A DNA stretch of 64,000 nucleotides from Brucella anthropi ATCC 49188 (GTDB lineage Bacteria > Pseudomonadota > Alphaproteobacteria > Rhizobiales > Rhizobiaceae). The stretch is taken from contig NC_009667.1 in NCBI RefSeq assembly GCF_000017405.1, forward strand, positions 2,714,001-2,778,000. The letters run 5' to 3'. The translations under genes were made by a program, and so were the position numbers. The notes under the pieces are model-generated. The model did not search any database, was not told where the DNA came from, and saw only the letters and a program-made list of their open reading frames with translations. Position 1 is the first letter of the stretch. Each line of letters begins with the position of its first letter. Positions 38,234 through 47,029 of this stretch are shown here, piece by piece.

Positions 38234-38381
38234 TTTTTATCCTTCCAGACGATATTTCCTTGCAGAACGCCGCCGTCCCCTGCGTACGGCATTCCGGATA
38301 CGACAAAACCGCCGACGAAAGCGACACAGCGTAATTGACTGATTATAACCGATCTCGACTTAAAAAACGCCAACTCTTGCA

Positions 38382-39086
38382 TCAAGCGGAATCGTCACGC
38401 TTCCAGACGCCTTCGCGATAAAGCATCGCTTCCGCCGCATTCTGTTCGGCTATTCTTTTGGAACGCCCCTCACCCGTTTCCGTGGCAAAGCCCTTGACCG
38501 TAACCTCCACCGCAAACAGCGGATCATGGTCCGGACCGGTGCGGCTTATGATGGCGTATGAAGGATGGACGTTGCCCTGCTGGTGTGCCCATTCCTGCAG
38601 TTCCGTCTTGGCGTCACGGCGGGCAGCGCCCGTTTGCAGAGACCGCTTCTCCCAGTAGCGCTTGACGAAAGGCCGCACGGCCTCCAGTCCGCCATCGAGA
38701 TAGATCGTGGCGATCAGTGCTTCGACAACATCGGCGCGGACATTCAAAAGACGCTTGTCATTCAGCGACTTGATATCGGAACCGGTATGGATGAGGTTGG
38801 CGAGACCGATCTCATCGGCAATCGCCGCACAGGTTTCTGCGTTCACCAGCGCATTGAGGCGAACCGACAGTTCACCTTCGGATGCGTCCGGAAACTCATC
38901 GAACAGCATTTCCGCGACGGTCAGTCCCAGAACGCGGTCCCCGAGAAATTCGAGACGTTCATAATTTGCGCGCGATGGCGCCTGCACACTTGAGTGGGTG
39001 AGCGCACGATCCAGCCGTTTCAAATTGAGAAAACGGTGTCCGGTGCGCTCCTCCAGGATTGCTGCTGCCTGATTTGCCGAAGCCAT
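38382..39086 (-). CDS. rnc: Ribonuclease III
   Basis: RNase III cleaves double-stranded RNA in rRNA processing and mRNA control. The 234-residue product has the catalytic signature ERLEFLGDRVLGLTVAE and the second acidic cluster DVVEALIATIYLDGG. A C-terminal double-stranded-RNA-binding domain (LQEWAHQQGNVHPSYAI, EQNAAEAML) follows. Its start is one base after the lepB stop, so the genes are coupled. Confidence 0.98.
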   Translation of the reverse strand: MASANQAAAILEERTGHRFLNLKRLDRALTHSSVQAPSRANYERLEFLGDRVLGLTVAEMLFDEFPDASEGELSVRLNALVNAETCAAIADEIGLANLIHTGSDIKSLNDKRLLNVRADVVEALIATIYLDGGLEAVRPFVKRYWEKRSLQTGAARRDAKTELQEWAHQQGNVHPSYAIISRTGPDHDPLFAVEVTVKGFATETGEGRSKRIAEQNAAEAMLYREGVWKRDDSA

Positions 39087-39087
39087 T

Positions 39088-39870
39088 TCAGTTTCCGGTT
39101 ACAGCTGTATGAGGCGCGGCATTGACTGAACTGAACAGTCGGCCAAAGCGCACATCAGTCGGCCATTTCCAGATTTCCAGCGGGCTCGCCTTGTCGGCGA
39201 TCGAGAAGAAGATGATGTTTGCGCGCCCGACAAGATTCTCAAACGGAACATAGCCAACGCCGAAACGGCTATCGAGCGAGTTGTCACGATTGTCCCCCAT
39301 CATGAAGTAATGGCCGGCTGGAACCTCGAAAACACGCGTATCGTCACCGATGGAGTTTGGCGACAGATCAAGCGTGTCGTAGGTCACGCCGTCCGGCAAG
39401 GTTTCACGATAGACTTCGACGGGACGGTTCTGTTCGGTGACATCGGGATTGTTGATCGTGCCGATGCGATCGCGCTTGACCGCCTGATCATTGATATAAA
39501 GCACACCACCGCGCATCTGCACACGATCACCCGGCAGGCCGATTACACGCTTGATGTAGTCGACGGAAGGATCGCTCGGCAGTTTGAACACCACCACGTC
39601 ACCGCGCTTCGGTTCGGCACTCCAGATGCGACCTGAAAACAAATCCAGTCCGAACGGCAGTGAATAGCGCGAATAGCCATAGGCATATTTCGAAACGAAC
39701 AGATAATCGCCTTCGAGAAGCGTGGGGCGCATGGAGCCCGACGGTATGCTGAAAGGCTGGAAAAGAAGGGTGCGTATGACCAGTGCCAGCAGCAGCGCCT
39801 GCACGATAACGCTGATGGTTTCGCCAAGGCCGCCGGATTTTTTTGTCTCACTCTTGCTGGACACGCTCAT
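39088..39870 (-). CDS. lepB: Signal peptidase I
   Basis: LepB cleaves signal peptides of exported proteins at the inner membrane. The 260-residue product has one clear N-terminal membrane helix (VIVQALLLALVIRTLLF), the catalytic Ser46 in IPSGSMRPT and the general base Lys107 in DYIKRVIGLPGD, then GDNRDNSLDSR. Its stop is one base before the rnc start. The upstream repeat separates it from acpS. Confidence 0.97.
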   Translation of the reverse strand: MSVSSKSETKKSGGLGETISVIVQALLLALVIRTLLFQPFSIPSGSMRPTLLEGDYLFVSKYAYGYSRYSLPFGLDLFSGRIWSAEPKRGDVVVFKLPSDPSVDYIKRVIGLPGDRVQMRGGVLYINDQAVKRDRIGTINNPDVTEQNRPVEVYRETLPDGVTYDTLDLSPNSIGDDTRVFEVPAGHYFMMGDNRDNSLDSRFGVGYVPFENLVGRANIIFFSIADKASPLEIWKWPTDVRFGRLFSSVNAAPHTAVTGN

Positions 39871-40008
39871 TGTATCTCCGCTTCCGATAACGCGATCTAA
39901 TAACGACTATGAATGCATGACGCAATCAGGCCACCGGCAGAACGCCGGTTTATCGCACGATTATGAGCAGGAGTTTACCTGTCACAACCACAACTATTTC
40001 GTCTCTGT

Positions 40009-40114
40009 GCCTGATCCAAAAGTCGCCATGCCTTGCTGCAAATGGCATTTTTCTGCGCTTCCGGTGCTCATGTACCTTTAAGTACACTGCGCTCCGGTTC
40101 TCGAAAATCACCAT
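40009..40114 (-). repeat. Intergenic repeat reaching into acpS
   Basis: On the minus strand this runs from ATGGTGATTTTCGAGAACC through GTACATGAGCACCGGAAGC to GGCGACTTTTGGATCAGGC. A second, interrupted copy lies at 42332-42490 on the plus strand. The first part of the repeat supplies the last codons of acpS. It resembles short repeats dispersed in Brucella/Ochrobactrum intergenic DNA; the family name is not certain. Confidence 0.8.
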
Positions 40115-40544
40115 TCTCGCTGCGGCCTGACGCATTTTGATTCAGACACTCAGGCAGGGCTTCGATGATCACGAACGCCTGCGCGAGAGGAAAATCATCG
40201 GTAATTGTCAGATGTATGGCGGCGCGTGTTCCGGCGGGCAAGAGTTTCTGCAGCTGCTTCGCCGCACCACCGGTCAAATGCATGGTGGGCTTTCCGGAAG
40301 GGGCATTGACCACACCCATGTCCCGCCAGAAAACGCCCTGAGCTATGCCAGTTCCAAGCGCCTTCGCACAGGCTTCCTTCGCCGCAAAGCGCTTTGCATA
40401 AGATGCAGCACGCTGCTTGCGCCCGTCCGATTTTTTCTGCTCGACCTCGGTAAAAACCCTGTTGCGAAAGCGATCGCCGTGTCGTTCCAGCGCGCTTTCG
40501 ACACGACGAATATCGATGAGATCGCTGCCTATACCGACGATCAT
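40068..40544 (-). CDS. acpS: Holo-[acyl-carrier-protein] synthase
   Basis: AcpS transfers 4'-phosphopantetheine from CoA to acyl carrier protein. The 158-residue product has the metal and CoA motifs [14 protein letters not shown] and [18 protein letters not shown], then [18 protein letters not shown]. From my knowledge, Brucella AcpS is about 134 residues and ends soon after the VIIEALP segment. The last 15 residues here ([15 protein letters not shown]) come from an intergenic repeat, and the roughly 10 before them also look non-native. Its start overlaps the DUF2062 stop (ATGA). The core should be active; the tail is odd. Confidence 0.95.
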   Translation of the reverse strand: MIVGIGSDLIDIRRVESALERHGDRFRNRVFTEVEQKKSDGRKQRAASYAKRFAAKEACAKALGTGIAQGVFWRDMGVVNAPSGKPTMHLTGGAAKQLQKLLPAGTRAAIHLTITDDFPLAQAFVIIEALPECLNQNASGRSENGDFREPERSVLKGT

Positions 40545-41116
40545 ACTTTCTGAAGCTCCTGTTCGCGGTGCAGGCGATGCTTTTCGGCAAGGCGTTCGAT
40601 ACGGCGACGGCGGAAGGCCGAGACGGCAAACCGGGTAACGAAATAGACCACGACAGCGAATGCTGCGCCCAGAATCGTTGAGCCGAATAGCATCGGCTTC
40701 AAAAGCGGCGTCCAGATTTCATCGAGATGCATGGTTTCCAGCGCCCGCCCGAGATGAACTGGCGGAGCATCGTCGATGCTTCCATTCATGATGAAGCGGC
40801 CCAGCTCGAATGTGCTGCCCCAGATGAATGGCAGGGTCAGCGGATTGGCAAGCGTCGTGCCAAGTGCCGCGGCGGCAATATTTCCGGCAAGGAAATAGGC
40901 CAGCACGATTGCGATGATGAGATGGAAGCCAAAGAAAGGCGTGAACGCCGAAAACACGCCCACGGCCAAACCAGCTGCGACAGCATGAGGCGAGGCAGTG
41001 ATGCGCAGAATCCGCTTGCCACCGTACCGGAAGGAACGGGAGAAGGAGCGGCGCGGCCAGACCAGAAGCCTTAAGCGCTCTTTTCTGGTCGGAGGATTAC
41101 GGCGTTGAAACAGCAT
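40541..41116 (-). CDS. DUF2062 membrane protein
   Basis: The 191-residue product belongs to DUF2062 and has about three membrane segments ([48 protein letters not shown]) with the family-typical TPFFGFH and ANPLTLP. Termini are strongly basic. The function is unknown. It is coupled to acpS by a four-base overlap, a common Rhizobiales arrangement. Confidence 0.9.
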   Translation of the reverse strand: MLFQRRNPPTRKERLRLLVWPRRSFSRSFRYGGKRILRITASPHAVAAGLAVGVFSAFTPFFGFHLIIAIVLAYFLAGNIAAAALGTTLANPLTLPFIWGSTFELGRFIMNGSIDDAPPVHLGRALETMHLDEIWTPLLKPMLFGSTILGAAFAVVVYFVTRFAVSAFRRRRIERLAEKHRLHREQELQKV

Positions 41117-41157
41117 GCGCTTCTATTAATGCTCTCCCATCGCGGAGACAATTGTTA

Positions 41158-42033
41158 TTATTCGGCCAAAACTGCGGCGTTGTCGCTGCGCTCAAACGGA
41201 ACAGTGTCCAGTCGAGGCAAATAAAACCGCGGCGAAACACCGAGCATCCTGCGGAACATCGTCGTGAAAGCGGAAACGCTGTCATAACCCAAATCCAGTG
41301 CCACGCTCGTCACCGCCTCCCCTTCTGCCAGGCGGGGAACTGCCGCAAAAAGACAGGCCTGCTGGCGCCAGACTGAAAGGCTTACGCCAGTCTCCCGTTG
41401 GAAATGCCGGGTGAACGAGCGCCGGCTCATCGCCATCCTGTCCGCCCAGTCATCAATTGTGGCGCGCGAAGAAGGCTTTTTCACGAATTCACGACACAGT
41501 TTCTGCAAGCGCGGATCCGATGGAAAAGGCAGGCCCAGCGAGCGTTGCGGCAATGTGTGAAGGTCCCGCAGGATCAGTTCGATCACCAGAGCATCACGGC
41601 TATCCGGTTCCGGCGTGCTGTCCTGCGTCGTTGCATCCGTTATGAGGCATCGCATGAGATCGGTAAGCCCGACCACGTGGAGATAATCCGGTACGCCCGA
41701 GACGGCATCGACGCAGATGTAAATCGACCGCATGAAGACTTCGCCGAGGATTTCGACCGAGTGCTCCACACCTGCCGGTATCCACATGGCGTGGTCACTG
41801 GGAATCATCCAGCGTCCAGCATCCGTCGTCACCAGCACCACTCCTTGTGAGGCGCAGAGAAGTTGTGCCCGGCTATGACGGTGGCGCGGCACAAAATAGC
41901 CGTCGGGATAGCGTGTCGGCAAGGCAATCACTGGCCCGCTCATGCCTTCCAGCATGGCAATACGCTGCTCGTGGAACTTCTGCAGTTCCTCGCTTCCCGG
42001 CAGTAAAAGCCCCGGCGGAGACTTTGGTTTCAT
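41158..42033 (-). CDS. AraC-family regulator with cupin sensor domain
   Basis: The 291-residue product has an N-terminal cupin-like AraC-binding domain (HRHSRAQLLCASQGVVLV, WIPAGVEHSVEILG) and a C-terminal pair of helix-turn-helix motifs (IDDWADRMAMSRRSFTRHF; VTSVALDLGYDSVSAFTTMFRR). The ATG at 42033 is preferred over a GTG at 42060, although both lack a strong ribosome-binding site. It is divergent from the Fsr-type exporter across 492 bases with a large hairpin, so it may regulate that gene. Confidence 0.92.
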   Translation of the reverse strand: MKPKSPPGLLLPGSEELQKFHEQRIAMLEGMSGPVIALPTRYPDGYFVPRHRHSRAQLLCASQGVVLVTTDAGRWMIPSDHAMWIPAGVEHSVEILGEVFMRSIYICVDAVSGVPDYLHVVGLTDLMRCLITDATTQDSTPEPDSRDALVIELILRDLHTLPQRSLGLPFPSDPRLQKLCREFVKKPSSRATIDDWADRMAMSRRSFTRHFQRETGVSLSVWRQQACLFAAVPRLAEGEAVTSVALDLGYDSVSAFTTMFRRMLGVSPRFYLPRLDTVPFERSDNAAVLAE

Positions 42034-42156
42034 TGCAGTTCTGCCCTGCGTTTGGCCCACTCTCGAAACTATTGGACCAAATCACGAAAGCGGGCGAGAG
42101 GCAATAGTCCTATTAATGGCTTGCTGAGAATGGGTCGCGACATTCGCTGGCGGAAT

Positions 42157-42203
42157 GAATTTGACGTTTGAATCGGACAAGTACCGGTTCAGACGTCAAA
42201 TTC
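42157..42203. promoter_or_regulatory. Long inverted repeat, possible operator or attenuator
   Basis: The 20-base arms (GAATTTGACGTTTGAATCGG against the reverse complement of CCGGTTCAGACGTCAAATTC) differ at two positions and enclose a 7-base loop. This is unusually long for a protein operator and lies about 320 bases before the exporter and about 125 before the AraC regulator start. Confidence 0.6.
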
Positions 42204-42331
42204 GCGAATTTTCGCTGGTTTCTCATCAACACCCCGTAATTTTCTTGAGGGTCTTGTTTCCTGTTTTCGGATGGTATCTGCAGGAAATATGCCTGAGAGC
42301 CTGGATCAAAAAGCGTCATGTGTGTGCGAAA

Positions 42332-42490
42332 ATGGTGATTTTCGAGTACCGGAGCGCAATGTACTTCTAAGCATGGTCCCGAAAAGTTGCAGACTTTTCG
42401 GATAAGACTACGCACCAGAGAAAGCTACATGAGCACCGGAACGCAGACAAATTGCCATTTGCAGCCACACAGGGCGACTTTCGGAACAGG
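42332..42490 (+). repeat. Broken copy of the acpS-type repeat with an insert
   Basis: The two ends match the repeat at 40009-40114, but about 56 bases intervene near 42367-42422 at the point where the other copy reads straight through (GTACTTAAAGGTACATGAGC). The insert has its own palindrome, AAAAGTTGCAGACTTTT, like other Brucellaceae repeats. One element seems to have inserted into another. Confidence 0.75.
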
Positions 42491-42525
42491 CTCTGAAGAC
42501 CGGCTTTCATCTTCGGAGAAGTAGT

Positions 42526-43737
42526 ATGAGCATGAGTGCTGCACAGCAGCCATCAAACAGCGGCGCGGATAATACTGTCCTCGCTATTATTCTGGCCACA
42601 AGCATGGGCCATTTCCTGAACGACATGATGCAGTCGCTCCTTCCTGCCATCTATCCGATGCTGAAGGATAACTACAGCCTGTCATTCTGGCAGATCGGCC
42701 TCCTGACATTCACTTTCCAGATGACGGCATCGATCCTGCAGCCGCTCGTGGGTATCTATACCGACCGCAAGCCGATGCCTTATTCCCTGCCTTTCGGAAT
42801 GGGCTGTACGCTTGTCGGGCTGATCTTTCTGGCAACGGCACATCACTATTCGATCTTGCTTCTGGGGGCGGCCTTTGTCGGTTTCGGCTCGTCCGTCTTC
42901 CATCCGGAAGCAGCTCGCGTGGCGCGTCTTGCCTCGGGTGGGCGTCATGGCTTCGCGCAATCCCTGTTTCAGGTGGGCGGCAATTTCGGCTCGTCGATTG
43001 GCCCGCTTCTGGCAGCGTTCATCGTTCTGCCTTTCGGCCAGATCAGCGTGTCGTGGTTCTCCGTCGCCGCACTGATCGGCATGATGCTGCTCTGGTATGT
43101 CAGCAATTGGTATAATCGCTACCGGATTGCCAATGCCAGCAAGGCGAAGCCCGACAAGACCCTTCCGCTTCCACGCAACAAGGTTCTGGTGTCCGTTGGC
43201 GTTCTGGCAATGCTGGTCTTCACCAAGTACATCTACATGGCCAGCCTGACGAGCTACTACACCTTCTACACCATTAGCCATTTCGGCGTGACGGTGCAGG
43301 CATCGCAGCTGCTTCTGTTCCTGTTCCTCGGTGCAGTAGCTGCGGGAACGATCATCGGTGGTCCGATCGGCGACAAGATCGGCGCGCGCAAGGTGATCTG
43401 GGCATCGATCCTCGGCGTCCTGCCGTTCACGCTGGCCCTGCCCTATGCGAACCTGGAAATGACGGCGATACTGACGGTTATCATCGGCCTGATCCTCGCC
43501 TCAGCCTTCCCGGCAATCGTGGTGTTCGCACAGGAATTGCTGCCAGGACGCGTCGGCATGGTGTCAGGCCTGTTCTTCGGCTTTGCTTTCGGCATGGCCG
43601 GTATCGCAGCCGCCGTCCTCGGTATCGTGGCCGATCACAAGGGCATCGAGTATGTTTACACCATCTGCTCGTATCTGCCGCTGCTCGGCTTGCTGACGAT
43701 TTTCCTGCCCAAGCTGGAAAAGAACCGCAAGGCCTGA
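42526..43737 (+). CDS. fsr: MFS exporter, fosmidomycin-resistance (Fsr) type
   Basis: The 403-residue product has about 12 membrane helices and matches the Fsr-type MFS family, including the N-terminal SMGHFLNDMMQSLLPAIYP, GIYTDRKPMPYSLPFGM and FVGFGSSVFHPEAAR. Fsr exports fosmidomycin in E. coli; in soil bacteria the natural substrate may differ. The ATG at 42526 has a CGGAGAAG ribosome-binding site. The gene is divergent from an AraC-type regulator. Confidence 0.92.
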   Translation: MSMSAAQQPSNSGADNTVLAIILATSMGHFLNDMMQSLLPAIYPMLKDNYSLSFWQIGLLTFTFQMTASILQPLVGIYTDRKPMPYSLPFGMGCTLVGLIFLATAHHYSILLLGAAFVGFGSSVFHPEAARVARLASGGRHGFAQSLFQVGGNFGSSIGPLLAAFIVLPFGQISVSWFSVAALIGMMLLWYVSNWYNRYRIANASKAKPDKTLPLPRNKVLVSVGVLAMLVFTKYIYMASLTSYYTFYTISHFGVTVQASQLLLFLFLGAVAAGTIIGGPIGDKIGARKVIWASILGVLPFTLALPYANLEMTAILTVIIGLILASAFPAIVVFAQELLPGRVGMVSGLFFGFAFGMAGIAAAVLGIVADHKGIEYVYTICSYLPLLGLLTIFLPKLEKNRKA

Positions 43738-43750
43738 CCCATATGAAAAC

Positions 43751-43789
43751 GCACAGCCCGAGAAGCAGTTCACGCTCCTCGGGCTGTGC
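43751..43789 (+). terminator. Hairpin after the fsr gene
   Basis: Perfect 12-base arms GCACAGCCCGAG (43751-43762) and CTCGGGCTGTGC (43778-43789) flank a 15-base loop. There is no T run, so it may work as a stabilising or weak termination element. Confidence 0.65.
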
Positions 43790-43877
43790 TCAAAATAGTG
43801 GAGCACCGCACGTCCCCCAACGGCGGTGCTCCCATGCTACTGACCTTTTGACGGCCCGGTGCAGCAGCATTCTCTTG

Positions 43878-43916
43878 ATAGAGCATCATCCGCTCTATCT
43901 CTTTGTTCCAACGCAA
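43878..43916. repeat. Fragment of a dispersed intergenic repeat
   Basis: The arms ATAGAGC and GCTCTAT and the following TCTCTTTGTT match the middle of the repeat at 55624-55728. It borders the 3' end of hemN. Confidence 0.5.
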
Positions 43917-43918
43917 GT

Positions 43919-45253
43919 TCAGACGGCGAAACTGAAGCCGTGCATCGTCTCCCTGCGAAATTCATCGAAAGCAGCCGCAACCAGACGGATCAGCGGCTTG
44001 CCGTCGCTTGTTGCGCTGATGACACCACTGCGGACTTCCACAAGCCCGTCAGCCACCAGAGGTCGCAACAAGGCCAGCTCATCGGAAAACTCCACGCCCG
44101 GCGCCGTGGTATTCAGATCGACCCGGAAATTGCACATCAGGGCTGTGATGATTCCGGCACGGATGCGGTCACTTTCGCGCATGGCATAACCGCGAACCGT
44201 TGCAAGGTCGCCCGCTTCAACCCGCTTGGAATATTGCTTCACGTCCGAGATATTCTGGGCATAGCCACCGGGGAATTGCGAAATCGATGACGGTCCGAGA
44301 CCGATCAATGTCTGGCAGCGATCATCCGTATAGCCCTGGAAATTCCGGTGCAGCGTTCCATTGCGCGCAGCGACGGCCAGATTGTCATCCGGCAATGCGT
44401 AGTGATCGATCCCCACCGGCTCGTAGCCGAAACCGATGAAGCTGTCCGCCACGACACGTGCCTGAGCGAAGCGCTCGTCAGCATCGGGCAGAAGGCTTGC
44501 ATCGATCAGGCGCTGATTGGCGCGCCGCTGCGGAAGATGCGCATAACCATAGCAGGCAACACGGTCAGGCTTGAGCACTGCAACCTTTTCACAAGTCTCA
44601 CGCAATGTCTCGACGGTCTGCAACGGCAGGCCGTAGATAAGATCGAAGTTGAGGCGATCAATGCCGACTTCCCGCAGCAGAGTTGCAGCCTTAGCAACCG
44701 TTTCTATCGGCTGAATGCGACCGATGGCTTTCTGAACCTCGGCATCGACATCCTGTACGCCGAGGCTGGCGCGGTTGACTCCCATGAGCGCAAGCGTTTG
44801 CACCAGCTGTGGGGTAACCGTGCGCGGGTCAAGCTCGATGGCGTGTTCCATCTCAGGCGCAAAATCGAACGCAACGCGCAGAGCGGCCAGAATGCTCGTA
44901 AACTGACGCGGGTTCAAAATTGAGGGCGTACCACCGCCCCAATGAAGATGGACGACATTGGGCCGTGCTGTCAGGCTCTTGCTGACAGTTTCGATTTCGC
45001 TGAGCAAAGAAGTGCAGAAGTTCTCGACCACGTCGTTGCGGACCGCCATCTTGGCATGACAACCGCAATAATGGCAGAGCTGCCGACAATAAGGCACATG
45101 GATGTAAAGGGAAACGCTTTCTTCCGGCCCGATCTGACGCAACCAACGATGAGTCGTATCGACCCCCACAGGCATGAAATCAGCAGCTGTCGGAAAGGAC
45201 GTGTATCTGGGAACCGCCAACGCGGCGTAGCGTCTTATCGCTTCTTCATGCAT
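43919..45253 (-). CDS. hemN: Oxygen-independent coproporphyrinogen III oxidase
   Basis: HemN is a radical-SAM enzyme that decarboxylates coproporphyrinogen III without oxygen. The 444-residue product has the iron-sulfur motif C56-x3-C60-x2-C63-x-C65 (YCRQLCHYCGC), the preceding YIHVPY, and GGGTPSIL and DLIYGLPLQTVETL of the family. It lies downstream of a well-placed Fnr promoter (45463-45511) and next to fnrN, so it should be induced when oxygen falls. Confidence 0.97.
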   Translation of the reverse strand: MHEEAIRRYAALAVPRYTSFPTAADFMPVGVDTTHRWLRQIGPEESVSLYIHVPYCRQLCHYCGCHAKMAVRNDVVENFCTSLLSEIETVSKSLTARPNVVHLHWGGGTPSILNPRQFTSILAALRVAFDFAPEMEHAIELDPRTVTPQLVQTLALMGVNRASLGVQDVDAEVQKAIGRIQPIETVAKAATLLREVGIDRLNFDLIYGLPLQTVETLRETCEKVAVLKPDRVACYGYAHLPQRRANQRLIDASLLPDADERFAQARVVADSFIGFGYEPVGIDHYALPDDNLAVAARNGTLHRNFQGYTDDRCQTLIGLGPSSISQFPGGYAQNISDVKQYSKRVEAGDLATVRGYAMRESDRIRAGIITALMCNFRVDLNTTAPGVEFSDELALLRPLVADGLVEVRSGVISATSDGKPLIRLVAAAFDEFRRETMHGFSFAV

Positions 45254-45549
45254 AGCGCGTCCACCTTAAGCGTCGGGCGCTCCGGCGAGGCCCTGCCGGA
45301 TATGCGCGCACCAGAACCGGGGCGACATTCCGCGGGGCAAGACGGCATGATGCGGCAAGGAAGCCCGCATGCATGACAGCCGATATTGCAATTCCCAGCC
45401 ACAACAGCACCTGTTTTCCCCATTTTGAACGTGCAATCCTGAAACGGATCGCATCAATCTCTATGGTCAGGAATAGGCTGTTCTGCCGGGTGCTGCATTG
45501 ATTTGAATCAACGGAAATACACCCGGCTTTTAGGGATGGCAGCTTGAAT
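45254..45549 (-). other. Long hemN leader containing a possible small Cys-rich ORF
   Basis: Between the predicted start of transcription near 45463 and the hemN ATG lie about 210 untranslated bases. One ORF in it (45423-45235, 62 codons) is Cys-rich (GNCNIGCHACGLPCRIMPSC) and overlaps the hemN start by 19 bases, but it lacks a well-placed ribosome-binding site. Another frame contains a hydrophobic stretch. I see no ORF I would call a gene. Confidence 0.45.
45463..45511 (-). promoter_or_regulatory. Fnr/FixK-type class II promoter of hemN
   Basis: A perfect Fnr/FixK site TTGAT-N4-ATCAA lies at 45498-45511. On the minus strand it is followed, 22 bases after the box, by TATTCC at 45475-45470, a plausible -10. 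Transcription starting near 45463 would put the box centre at -41.5, the position for class II activation by Fnr. Confidence 0.8.
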
Positions 45550-46299
45550 TCAGAGGTTTTCCGGGTCCATTCCGGCAACGGCCGCCAAAGACCGGCGGGA
45601 CAGGATCTCAACCGTATTGGCGTCAAGCAACTGGATCAGCCCCTGAGTCTTCAGCTTTGTGAAGCTCCGGCTGACAGTTTCAATGGTCAGGCCGAGATAA
45701 TCGGCAATATCGGTACGGTTCATCGAGAGATGCACCGGGTTCGGCTTCTCACCACGCTTTTCAGCCCGCGCGGACAGCACCAGAAGGAAGCTCGCAAGCT
45801 TTTCCACCGGCGCAAGGCGCCCGAGAACCAGCTGATTGTCGCGCGCCGTGCGAAGAGCTGCCCGCGTCATCTGGTGCAGGCGCTCCTTCAATTTCGGGAA
45901 ACGCTCCATCAGATCATCCATCTCTCTGGTGGAGAACGCACACAAAACCGACGGTACGACCGCTTCAGCAGACTGGGAGTACGTCTCGTCGTCAGCCAGA
46001 CCGAGATAGTCGCCAGGGAACAGGAAACCTGCAATCTGCCGACGTCCATCCGGAAGCGACGTGTAGATTCGCAGCATGCCGGAGGTCAGGCTGAAGACAC
46101 GGCGCTTCGGCTCCCCCTCTTCCACCAGCTGCTCATTGGCATCGAGACGCTTGGACGTCATGATTGCTTCGAGAGCACCGAGATCGCCGTCGTCAAGTGC
46201 CGCACAAACCGCCGTTCGTCGGACATCGCAATCCACGCATACCCCACATGGCGCACGGTAAGGCGATCTGGGGTCGAATCTGATAGGCGCTACACTCAC
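45550..46299 (-). CDS. fnrN: FnrN-type oxygen-responsive Crp/Fnr regulator
   Basis: This 249-residue regulator of the Crp/Fnr family has an N-terminal cysteine cluster (C18, C21, C24, C32) and a further Cys120, which together can hold an oxygen-labile 4Fe-4S cluster as in E. coli FNR. A cyclic-nucleotide-like domain (YTSLPDGRRQIAGFLFPGDYLG) and a C-terminal helix-turn-helix (DIADYLGLTIETVSRSFTKL) follow. Cys-containing FnrN rather than FixK is supported by the cluster. Start is the GTG at 46299. hemN is next to it and carries a matching Fnr box. Confidence 0.94.
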   Translation of the reverse strand: MSVAPIRFDPRSPYRAPCGVCVDCDVRRTAVCAALDDGDLGALEAIMTSKRLDANEQLVEEGEPKRRVFSLTSGMLRIYTSLPDGRRQIAGFLFPGDYLGLADDETYSQSAEAVVPSVLCAFSTREMDDLMERFPKLKERLHQMTRAALRTARDNQLVLGRLAPVEKLASFLLVLSARAEKRGEKPNPVHLSMNRTDIADYLGLTIETVSRSFTKLKTQGLIQLLDANTVEILSRRSLAAVAGMDPENL

Positions 46300-46443
46300 G
46301 ATGGAACCCTGTTTGTGGAAGCTGGAAGAACGTTTTTGCAGTTACCCCTTAAATAGGTAACTAGAACGCGTCCGGCAAAGCGGAATTTCGCCGCAGGGGT
46401 GTATCGTCCCCCGCAGCGTTTCAAAAGCCGTCGGTGTGCTTGT

Positions 46444-47022
46444 TTAAATGTTGCGGCTACCGGGCTTCACAGCCGGAATTGCAGCAAGCTCCGGCGGCAA
46501 TTTATCCGCAGGATAGGCCGGAACTTCATATTCGGCGAGAGCAATCAGCTTCGTGCCAACATCCGCCTTGCCCGCCGAGCGGTCGACGATGCAGGCCGCA
46601 GCCACAACTTCAATGCCGAGGTCCTTCATGCAGTCGATCGTTTCGCGGATGGAAAGTCCGGTCGTGACGATATCTTCCACGATAACGACTCGCGCTCCCT
46701 TCGGCACATCGAAACGACGCAGGCGGAACACACCGTTCTCGCGCTCTACCCAGACCGACGGAACACGCAGATGGCGTGAAGTTTCGTAGGAGGGAATCAA
46801 GCCACCAATTGCCGGACCAACCACATAATCGATAGGTCCAAGATCTGCCGCCTGGATTTTCTCTGCAAGCGCTTTGCATAGCTTTTCCGTCTTGTCGGCA
46901 TGCATGAAAACACGCGCCTTCTGAAGGAAAACAGGACTGCGCAGGCCTGACGTAAGAATAAAGTGGCCTTCAAGGATCGCTCCCGCTTCGCGGAAGACGG
47001 CAAGCACATCTTCGGTGTTCAT
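46444..47022 (-). CDS. pyrE: Orotate phosphoribosyltransferase
   Basis: PyrE forms orotidine 5'-phosphate from orotate and PRPP in pyrimidine synthesis. The 192-residue product has the PRPP-binding loop [13 protein letters not shown], the catalytic region and an N-terminal [23 protein letters not shown]. It lies 7 bases downstream of rsh in the same orientation. Confidence 0.97.
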   Translation of the reverse strand: MNTEDVLAVFREAGAILEGHFILTSGLRSPVFLQKARVFMHADKTEKLCKALAEKIQAADLGPIDYVVGPAIGGLIPSYETSRHLRVPSVWVERENGVFRLRRFDVPKGARVVIVEDIVTTGLSIRETIDCMKDLGIEVVAAACIVDRSAGKADVGTKLIALAEYEVPAYPADKLPPELAAIPAVKPGSRNI

Positions 47023-47029
47023 CTTAGTC

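Larger units (their letters stand above)
42034..42525. other. Divergent region between the AraC regulator and the exporter
   Basis: These 492 bases hold no gene. They contain a near-perfect 20-base inverted repeat at 42157-42203 and a broken copy of the acpS-type repeat at 42332-42490. Promoters for both genes must lie here, but no clear -35/-10 pair was identified. Confidence 0.6.

Noticed and set aside
45246..45626. 126-codon ORF between fnrN and hemN, with a hydrophobic stretch
   Set aside because: It begins inside fnrN, crosses the Fnr site and promoter, and ends in hemN, so it is not a credible gene.
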